The notes under the pieces were generated by a model. The model did not search any database, was not told where the DNA came from, and worked only from the letters and a program-made list of their open reading frames with translations. DNA of 48,215 nucleotides, from contig CAZGKX010000013.1 of assembly GCA_964525945.1 (NCBI GenBank), positions 1 through 48,215 on the forward strand, read 5' to 3'. Each line of letters opens with the position of its first letter. Position 1 is the first letter of the stretch. The DNA is from CAZGKX01 sp964525945. Its GTDB lineage: Bacteria > Pseudomonadota > Gammaproteobacteria > Legionellales > Legionellaceae. Both the position numbers and the translations under genes were made by a program. Shown here one piece after another: positions 42,637 to 48,215 of this stretch.

Positions 42637-43312
42637 GTTGTTTCTCCAATGAATTTATTGCAGACAAAACATGTTGAAAAATAGCATGAACATCTCCATC
42701 ACCTGCAATGCGATGAAAAGCAGGGGCTCGCTCGTCGTTGGTGTTGGCCCAACGCTGATAATAATCAATCAATGGTTCTGTTTGCTTATGGTACACTGCA
42801 AGCCGATTACGAATGATCTCTTCTCGATCATCAGGTCGCAAAACCAAAGGCTCACCGGTAACATCATCCATTCCCGGATTTTTCGGTGGCTGATAAATGA
42901 TATTATAAACCCGTCCAGAGGCCAGATGTATACGCCGACCACTGATGCGTTTAACAATTTCTTCATCATCAACGGCCAGTTCAATCACATGATCAAGTTC
43001 GATATTTGCATCTTTTAAAGCTTGGGCTTGTGGGATAGTACGAGGAAAACCATCCAACAAAAAACCGTTTCGGCAATCATCGTGAGATAACCGCTCTTTC
43101 ACCAAAGCAATAATAATATCGTCTGACACCAAATGACCTGCATCCATGATTTTTTTAGCATTCAGCCCAAGTTCGTTGCCAGCAGCAATCGCTGCACGCA
43201 ACATGTCGCCCGTGGAGATCTGAGGGATGTTAAAATATTTAATCAATTGCGATGCTTGCGTGCCTTTACCAGCACCCGGTCCACCCAATAACATTAACCG
43301 CATTAACCCCAT
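42629..43312 (-). CDS. adk: Adenylate kinase
   Basis: Adk interconverts ATP, ADP and AMP. It has 227 residues. The P-loop GGPGAGKGTQA (10-20), STGDMLRAAI, FLLDGFPRTIPQAQAL and the LID region (GRRIHLASGRVYNIIYQPPKNPGMDDVTGE) are all present; the LID lacks the zinc-binding cysteines. The LID is of the long type. GGAG about 8 bases upstream supports the ATG at 43312; a second ATG at 43303 is possible. Confidence 0.96.
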   Translation of the reverse strand: MGLMRLMLLGGPGAGKGTQASQLIKYFNIPQISTGDMLRAAIAAGNELGLNAKKIMDAGHLVSDDIIIALVKERLSHDDCRNGFLLDGFPRTIPQAQALKDANIELDHVIELAVDDEEIVKRISGRRIHLASGRVYNIIYQPPKNPGMDDVTGEPLVLRPDDREEIIRNRLAVYHKQTEPLIDYYQRWANTNDERAPAFHRIAGDGDVHAIFQHVLSAINSLEKQHG

Positions 43313-43477
43313 TCAATTAGCTCCATATTATTTCTAAAGCCGTTGTTCAACACGGCCTCGTTACTGTATTTACTTCTCAATTTTGCAATCACAGTGCAAT
43401 GGTTGTAAATAAAATTGAGAATCACATGACTTACTTATCCTACTTCTTCTTTTGCATTCTGTCACTTACGAATAGTC

Positions 43478-44092
43478 TTAAAAAATTCGATACCAAGGCT
43501 TGGATCGCAACGATTGTTTACATTGAGCCAACTGGGCTTGGTATATTTGCGATCGCGCTTGCACTTTGTGAGCAACTGGTAGTAGCCAGGGTTTCTTTAA
43601 ATATGTTTTACGCTGATAACCGGTTACACCTTCATGGTAAGCCAAGTATAAAGAATAAGCGTCGCTACGAGAAATGCCAGCACGACGATGCGCGATATTT
43701 GCATACCATCCAATAAAATCCACTCCATCGGCAAAATCAGTGCGAGAGGCAAACAAGCCCCCACTGGATTGTTGGTAGGAGCGCCAGGTACTTTCCAGTG
43801 CCTGGGCATACCCATACGCCGTAGAAGGCCTGCTCCATGGCACAATCCACAAGAGTTTAGTGCGGGGAGGCTTGGCTGTTGCATTGAATTTCGATTCTTG
43901 GTGAATAATTGCCATTTGCACCGGTACTGGAACACGCCAGCGGCGCTCTACATCTTTGGAATCGGCGTACCAACGCGGGTATTGTTTGAAAACACGACAA
44001 ATATTATCAACGTTAGATGGCGTTGGAGCCGTCGCGCAGCCTGTTAAGAATAAAAAAATAAATAAACAAAGCAACCGATTAATATGTTTCAT
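43478..44092 (-). CDS. Lytic transglycosylase (SLT) family lipoprotein
   Basis: Peptidoglycan-cleaving SLT-domain protein of 204 residues. The signal MKHINRLLCLFIFLFLTGC ends in a lipobox with Cys19. The catalytic Glu66 lies in MAIIHQESKFNATA. The following AYGYAQALESTWRSYQ is the second SLT motif, and SLYLAYHEGVTGYQR matches the third. The C-terminus is short, so this is a single-domain enzyme. It follows the glycosyltransferase gene by 9 bases on the same strand. Confidence 0.88.
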   Translation of the reverse strand: MKHINRLLCLFIFLFLTGCATAPTPSNVDNICRVFKQYPRWYADSKDVERRWRVPVPVQMAIIHQESKFNATAKPPRTKLLWIVPWSRPSTAYGYAQALESTWRSYQQSSGGLFASRTDFADGVDFIGWYANIAHRRAGISRSDAYSLYLAYHEGVTGYQRKTYLKKPWLLPVAHKVQARSQIYQAQLAQCKQSLRSKPWYRIF

Positions 44093-44101
44093 CGCATCAA
44101 C

Positions 44102-44872
44102 TTATTGAGTAGAAATCGAAGGTAATTCTTCAATACACCTATCTGGGTATAACTGCTTTATCCCTCGATACCAGGAACCTTGCGCATTAAACAATGCAAA
44201 CAACAGACCCTCACGACCATCAAGAAACCCGCCTTGCAAAATATAACAACGAAAAAACATCCAAGTTGTTCTTAATATTACCTGTCCAAAATTGGTTTTT
44301 CGATTCTCGTTGATACGGATTTTTGCACTGTAAGAAGAATAGCGATTGATTTTAAACAATGCATGTTCCACATCGAGAAACGAATGGTGCATGATGGGCT
44401 GCTTTAGCTGGCTGATTCGCGTTTGAGCAGGCAAAACAATTTTTTCATGCACAATATCAGTGCTGTACTGAGCATTTTGGCGCTTAAAGAGACGAATATG
44501 GCGCTGAGGGCTTGATGAAAAGCGCAATGCTTTTCCATAAAAACACATGCGGATAGGAATACGGAAGGCATCGTGTTCTGAGCTAGATATCGCCAACAGA
44601 ATGGCTTTTTTTAAGACGCCATCCACACATTCATCCGCATCTAAATTAAGCACCCATTCGTGTGTTGCATGCGCCAATGCCCGTTGTTTTTGGATGCCGT
44701 AACCTTGCCAATCGGTTTCAAAAACCTTATGGGTGTATTCTTTGGCAATGGCCACTGTATTGTCAGTACTGCCGGAATCAAGCACAATGATTTCGTCGAC
44801 CCATCGAATAGACTCCAAACAGCGGCGAATATTGGCTTCTTCATTTTTGGCAATGATAATAACACTAAGCAT
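44102..44872 (-). CDS. Family 2 glycosyltransferase (LPS core WaaE/KdtX-like)
   Basis: GT2 enzyme with the GT-A fold. The ATG at 44872 gives 256 residues and the standard opening MLSVIIIAKNEEANIRRCLESI; a longer frame to 44941 adds 23 residues lacking family similarity. Nucleotide-sugar-binding motifs are LDSGSTDNTVAIAK, GYGIQKQRALA and the metal-binding LNLDADE. The middle and end (DIVHEKIVLP, GGFLDGREGLLFALFNAQGSWYRGIKQL) resemble LPS core glucosyltransferases of the WaaE/KdtX type. The exact sugar acceptor is not determined. Confidence 0.9.
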   Translation of the reverse strand: MLSVIIIAKNEEANIRRCLESIRWVDEIIVLDSGSTDNTVAIAKEYTHKVFETDWQGYGIQKQRALAHATHEWVLNLDADECVDGVLKKAILLAISSSEHDAFRIPIRMCFYGKALRFSSSPQRHIRLFKRQNAQYSTDIVHEKIVLPAQTRISQLKQPIMHHSFLDVEHALFKINRYSSYSAKIRINENRKTNFGQVILRTTWMFFRCYILQGGFLDGREGLLFALFNAQGSWYRGIKQLYPDRCIEELPSISTQ

Positions 44873-44998
44873 TAAGATTAAATCAGCAACGTTCGATAGG
44901 GAGATTTTAACTAAATAAGTGCTGGATTGTAAGTAATACATCCAAATATTTCTCAGAACACCGCAACTTAAAATGATTAGGAGTGGTTACACACAGCA

Positions 44999-45018
44999 AT
45001 CCCCGCCTAAGCGGGGAT
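44999..45018. repeat. Short GC-rich hairpin repeat (ATCCCCGC...GCGGGGAT)
   Basis: Perfect 8-base arms around CTAA. The arms are identical to those of the hairpin at 41831-41850, and GACA follows on the right in both. It lies between the glycosyltransferase start and the clpA 3' end. Confidence 0.7.
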
Positions 45019-45041
45019 GACAAAAGGATGAAGTTTGTTGA

Positions 45042-47306
45042 TTAACACACCCCTTCCCGGTAATCATGGCTATCAAAAAGCAGTTTATCATCCTGCATTT
45101 TTAACGTGACATGCCCACCATTGACGAGCTTTCCGAATAAAAGCTCTTCTGCCAAGGGTTTTTTAATGTTTTCTTGGATCAACCGTGCCATTGGACGCGC
45201 ACCCATCGCTTTATCATAGCCATGTGCCATGATCCATTCACGTGCCGATTTCTCAACCGTCAATGTCACGCCTTTGTTGCTCAACTGCTCTTCCAACTCA
45301 ATAATGAACTTATCAACCACAAGCCCAATTGTGTCCTCATCAAGCGATTTGAAATTGATAACAGCATCGAGACGGTTTCTAAATTCTGGACTGAATTGCC
45401 GTTTCAGAACATCCATGCCATCTGCGCTATTATCCTGTTTCGAGAAACCAATTGAGTTACGGCTGACCTCAAAGGCACCAATATTGCTGGTCATGACTAA
45501 AATCACATGACGAAAATCAGCTTGGCGGCCATTGGTGTCGGTCAACGTGCCATGATCCATGATTTGCAATAGCAGGTTAAACACATCAGGATGAGCTTTT
45601 TCTATTTCATCAAGCAGCAACACTGAATGCGGGTTTTTGGTGACGGCTTCGGTTAACAAGCCACCTTGATCGTAACCCACATAACCTGGAGGGGCCCCTA
45701 TTAATCGTGACACCGTGTGTTTTTCCATGTATTCAGACATGTCGAAGCGCAACAGTTCAATACCAAGTACATGGGCCAGCTGCCGTGTGACCTCAGTTTT
45801 ACCAACACCCGTGGGGCCAGTGAATAAAAAGCAACCCACGGGCTTTTGAGGCTCTCGCAAACCAGAGCGTGATAACTTTATAGCCGAGGATAATGCGGTA
45901 ATCGCGTCATCTTGACCATACACCAGTAATTTCAAATCACGTTCAAGATTACGCATGGTGTCTCTATCACGTGCCGAGACTTTTTTGACTGGGATTCGAG
46001 CAATTTTAGCCACCACATTTTCAATTTCAGTGACTGAAATAATTTTACGCCGTTTGTTGACGGTTAATAAATTTTGATAAGCGCCAGCTTCATCCACCAC
46101 ATCGATGGCTTTGTCGGGTAAAAACCGATCATTGATGTATTTCGCTGATAATTCTGCAGCGGCTTTCAAGGATGGGATGGAAAATTTCACACCATGATGC
46201 TCTTCCAGTCGCCCTTTTAATCCTTTTAGAATTTCAAATGTTTCTTCCACACTTGGCTCAGAAATATCTATTTTTTGGAAGCGTCTAGCCAATGCCCTGT
46301 CTTTTTCAAAGATGCCACGGTATTCTTGGTACGTGGTTGAGCCAATGCATTTTAATTCACCATTGGCCAGCAATGGTTTAATCAAATTGGACGCATCCAT
46401 CACACCACCAGAAGCGGCTCCGGCACCAATAATGGTGTGAATTTCGTCAATAAACAAAATTCCGCCATCCTGTTCACTCAATTGTTTTAAGACGGCTTTT
46501 AGACGTTTTTCAAAATCGCCGCGGTATTTGGTACCGGCAAGAAGCGCGCCTAAATCCAACGAGTAAACCACACAGCCACTGATGGCTTCAGGGACTTCTT
46601 TGTCAACGATCCTGCGAGCCAAACCTTCCGCTATGGCCGTTTTTCCAACGCCAGCCTCTCCCACCAGCAAGGGATTGTTTTTACGTCGTCGGCATAAAAC
46701 TTGAATCGTGCGTTGAATTTCTTCATGACGACCGATTAACGGATCAATTTTTCCTTGTCGGGCACGTTTATTCAGATTCATGCAATAGCTTTCTAAGGGA
46801 GACTCATTGCCGTCAGCAGACATCATGTCTTCATCCATGGATGCATTATTGTCTGTTAGGTTATTGTTTTGATATTTAGACACACCATGAGAGATATAAT
46901 TGATGACATCAAGGCGCGTGATGTTTTCACGACGCAAGAAATACACGGCTTGGCTTTCTTGCTCACTAAAAATTGCTGCCAACACATTGGCCCCACTGAC
47001 CTCTGTTTTCCCTGCGGATTGGACATGAAAAACCGCGCGTTGCAATACGCGCTGAAAACCAAGGGTCGGTTGGGTTTCTCGGTCAAACTCTTCCTCAGGA
47101 ATCAAAGGCGTTGTTTCGTCAATAAACTCTTCTAAATCACGCCGAAGTGAATCAATATTTGCTTCACAGGCCTGCAAAACATTACCCGCAGCGGGATTAT
47201 CGAGCAAGGATAGTAGCAAATGTTCGACGGTCATAAATTCATGACGCTTTTCTTTGGCCTCTTTAAATGCCAAATTCAAAGTAAATTCTAATTCTTTGTT
47301 TAACAT
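45042..47306 (-). CDS. clpA: ATP-dependent Clp protease ATP-binding subunit ClpA
   Basis: ClpA is the hexameric AAA+ unfoldase that feeds substrates to ClpP. It has 754 residues (E. coli 758). The N-domain (about 1-145) binds ClpS. The first ATPase domain has Walker A GEAGVGKT and LFIDEIHTIIGAG. The second has GPTGVGKT and LLLDEIEKAHPDVFN, followed by the sensor-2 segment MGARPMARLIQENIKKPLAEELLFG. A GGAGAGGAG ribosome site precedes the ATG. clpS lies 29 bases upstream in the conserved clpS-clpA order. Confidence 0.97.
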   Translation of the reverse strand: MLNKELEFTLNLAFKEAKEKRHEFMTVEHLLLSLLDNPAAGNVLQACEANIDSLRRDLEEFIDETTPLIPEEEFDRETQPTLGFQRVLQRAVFHVQSAGKTEVSGANVLAAIFSEQESQAVYFLRRENITRLDVINYISHGVSKYQNNNLTDNNASMDEDMMSADGNESPLESYCMNLNKRARQGKIDPLIGRHEEIQRTIQVLCRRRKNNPLLVGEAGVGKTAIAEGLARRIVDKEVPEAISGCVVYSLDLGALLAGTKYRGDFEKRLKAVLKQLSEQDGGILFIDEIHTIIGAGAASGGVMDASNLIKPLLANGELKCIGSTTYQEYRGIFEKDRALARRFQKIDISEPSVEETFEILKGLKGRLEEHHGVKFSIPSLKAAAELSAKYINDRFLPDKAIDVVDEAGAYQNLLTVNKRRKIISVTEIENVVAKIARIPVKKVSARDRDTMRNLERDLKLLVYGQDDAITALSSAIKLSRSGLREPQKPVGCFLFTGPTGVGKTEVTRQLAHVLGIELLRFDMSEYMEKHTVSRLIGAPPGYVGYDQGGLLTEAVTKNPHSVLLLDEIEKAHPDVFNLLLQIMDHGTLTDTNGRQADFRHVILVMTSNIGAFEVSRNSIGFSKQDNSADGMDVLKRQFSPEFRNRLDAVINFKSLDEDTIGLVVDKFIIELEEQLSNKGVTLTVEKSAREWIMAHGYDKAMGARPMARLIQENIKKPLAEELLFGKLVNGGHVTLKMQDDKLLFDSHDYREGVC

Positions 47307-47335
47307 GTTGATTGCTCCTCTCCTGCCTTCATCAC

Positions 47336-47659
47336 TTACTCAGGCTCCATACTACAGAGTAAGGGATGCTGGTTAACCCTGGCGTAATCATTAACCAAGG
47401 CAACTTTGGTTTCTGCAATGTCACGTGTGTATATCCCGCACACACCACGTCCCTGAAAATGAACCTGAAGCATCACCTGGGTTGCAACATCTCCATTCAT
47501 ATAAAAAAAACGCTTCAGTACCTCAATAACAAAATCCATTGGCGTATAATCATCATTGAGCAAAACAACTTTAAATTTTTTGGGCACTTTAAGTGCAGGT
47601 AACAGCTCTGATTCAGTTGTTTGCTGCTCAATTAACTCGGTTCCCACCTCACGACTCAT
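47336..47659 (-). CDS. clpS: ATP-dependent Clp protease adaptor ClpS
   Basis: ClpS is the N-degron adaptor that hands substrates to ClpA. It has 107 residues, the usual size. The conserved core reads FKVVLLNDDYTPMDFVIEVLKRFF, with the N-degron pocket Asn-Asp, and continues to VHFQGRGVCGIYTRDIAETK. It is expressed with clpA and is upstream of it on the minus strand. Confidence 0.96.
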   Translation of the reverse strand: MSREVGTELIEQQTTESELLPALKVPKKFKVVLLNDDYTPMDFVIEVLKRFFYMNGDVATQVMLQVHFQGRGVCGIYTRDIAETKVALVNDYARVNQHPLLCSMEPE

Positions 47660-47771
47660 TACATATTCCCTTACTTAATTTTATAGACTTATATCGAGCA
47701 TTTGGCCAGTAAAAATGAATATATAATTCATGCCCTTTGCGGGCGAATGCCTCATATTGAAGCATTGTGAT

Positions 47772-47797
47772 CTGGACCACGACCGCTTGTGGCCCAG
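47772..47797. terminator. Hairpin between icd and clpS (CTGGACCAC...GTGGCCCAG)
   Basis: Nine-base arms with one mismatch (a G-U pair in RNA of one strand) surround a loop of 8 bases; the plus strand then has TACCTTTTTT. It lies 16 bases downstream of the icd stop, but the T-run is on the plus strand, where no gene reads into it. It could slow transcripts after icd, but the orientation is wrong for a classic minus-strand terminator. Confidence 0.35.
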
Positions 47798-47812
47798 GAG
47801 TACCTTTTTTAA

Positions 47813-48215
47813 CTACATGTGTTTTATCATGGCCTCAGCAAAACCCGAACAACTTACACAAGTAGCACCCGACATCAAGCGCTCAAAATCATAAGTGACC
47901 GTTTTTGCTTCAATTGCACCGTTCATGCCTTTGAGGATGAAATCTGCTGCTTCAACCCTGCCCAGGTGGCGCAACATCATTTCTGCCGATAAAACCAAAG
48001 AGCCGGGGTTCACTTTATCTTGTCCGGCATATTTTGGTGCCGTGCCATGCGTTGCTTCAAACACTGCAACATCATCACTCATGTTTGCACCCGGAGCAAT
48101 ACCAATCCCACCCACTTGAGCAGCTAGAGCATCAGAAATATAATCGCCATTTAAATTAAGTGTTGCAATGACACTGTAATCTTCTGGCCTTAGCAAGATT
48201 TGCTGTAAAAAAGCA
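47813..48215 (-). CDS. icd: Isocitrate dehydrogenase (NADP), C-terminal part (5' end outside window)
   Basis: The open frame runs off the right edge; about 133 residues are present. FLQQILLRPEDYSVIATLNLNGDYISDALAAQVGGIGIAPGANM, then FEATHGTAPKYAGQDKVNPGS and AKTVTYDFERLMSGA are the NADP-type (E. coli-like) isocitrate dehydrogenase C-terminal region. HGTAPKYAG is the nucleotide-binding loop. The protein works in the TCA cycle. Position next to clpS-clpA is shared with Legionella genomes as I recall. Confidence 0.95.
   Translation of the reverse strand, partial: AFLQQILLRPEDYSVIATLNLNGDYISDALAAQVGGIGIAPGANMSDDVAVFEATHGTAPKYAGQDKVNPGSLVLSAEMMLRHLGRVEAADFILKGMNGAIEAKTVTYDFERLMSGATCVSCSGFAEAMIKHM

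Noticed and set aside
1..48215. CRISPR arrays, tRNA or rRNA genes, integrases and transposases
   Set aside because: No regularly spaced direct repeats, cloverleaf-like segments in the gaps, rRNA motifs or recombinase motifs were seen. The only mobile-looking sequence is the non-coding element at 41742-41907.

Overview
The window reads as a chromosomal segment of a gammaproteobacterium. I favour the order Legionellales (Legionella/Coxiella-like), an inference from gene content and style rather than from any marker I could search. The clues are heterotetrameric pyruvate-type dehydrogenase subunits (E1 alpha, E1 beta, E2), GatCAB, a clpA-clpS-icd block, a YkuD lipoprotein, an S1/P1 nuclease, a valine-degradation acyl-CoA cluster, and several orphan proteins including one of 1185 residues with no domain I recognise. 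Two runs of N (21895-21904 and 24199-24258) show this is a draft scaffold, so single-base lesions must be read with that in mind.

Layout. 1-0.6 kb: end of minD, then minE. 0.6-1.5 kb: an orphan 139-residue gene. 1.5-7.0 kb (minus): fadE, alpha/beta hydrolase, a DUF1189-like membrane protein, clcA. 7.1-10.2 kb (plus): gatC-gatA-gatB. 10.3-15 kb: L,D-transpeptidase lipoprotein, cytochrome c5, a small Gly-rich membrane protein, recJ with its usual rpfE-like neighbour, and a Mth938-domain gene. 14.8-17.8 kb (minus): minC, lpxH and two unknown genes in a tightly packed row. 17.9-21.0 kb: fadD facing pabB. 21.1-24.9 kb (plus): 2-oxoacid dehydrogenase E1 alpha, E1 beta and E2, then a YetF-like gene. 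25-26.5 kb: an orphan and an S1/P1 nuclease. 26.6-31.3 kb (minus): ruvB remnant, ybgC, tolQ, tolR, tolA, tolB. 31.4-33.0 kb: prfC. 33.2-36.7 kb (plus): the 1185-residue orphan. 36.8-39.8 kb (minus): isobutyryl-CoA dehydrogenase, enoyl-CoA hydratase, 3-hydroxyisobutyryl-CoA hydrolase. 39.9-41.6 kb: an ABC exporter broken by one stop codon. 41.7-41.9 kb: a small nested inverted-repeat element. 42.0-48.2 kb: rubredoxin, thioredoxin-like, adk, glycosyltransferase, lytic transglycosylase, clpA, clpS and the 3' end of icd.

How it fits together. Most genes are housekeeping: division-site placement (MinC, MinD, MinE), envelope maintenance (Tol proteins, LpxH, L,D-transpeptidase, transglycosylase), fatty-acid and branched-chain amino-acid catabolism (FadD, FadE, valine trio, 2-oxoacid dehydrogenase), tRNA-dependent amidation (GatCAB) and protein turnover (ClpAS). 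The less ordinary parts are two disrupted genes (ruvB, with a stop plus a frameshifting deletion, and the ABC exporter, with a single stop), a tol cluster with no pal after tolB, minC about 16 kb away from minDE, several orphan genes, and dispersed palindromic repeats. The best candidate for something undescribed is the 1185-residue protein, whose predicted -10 box sits inside an imperfect palindrome. I saw no CRISPR array, rRNA, tRNA, integrase or transposase.
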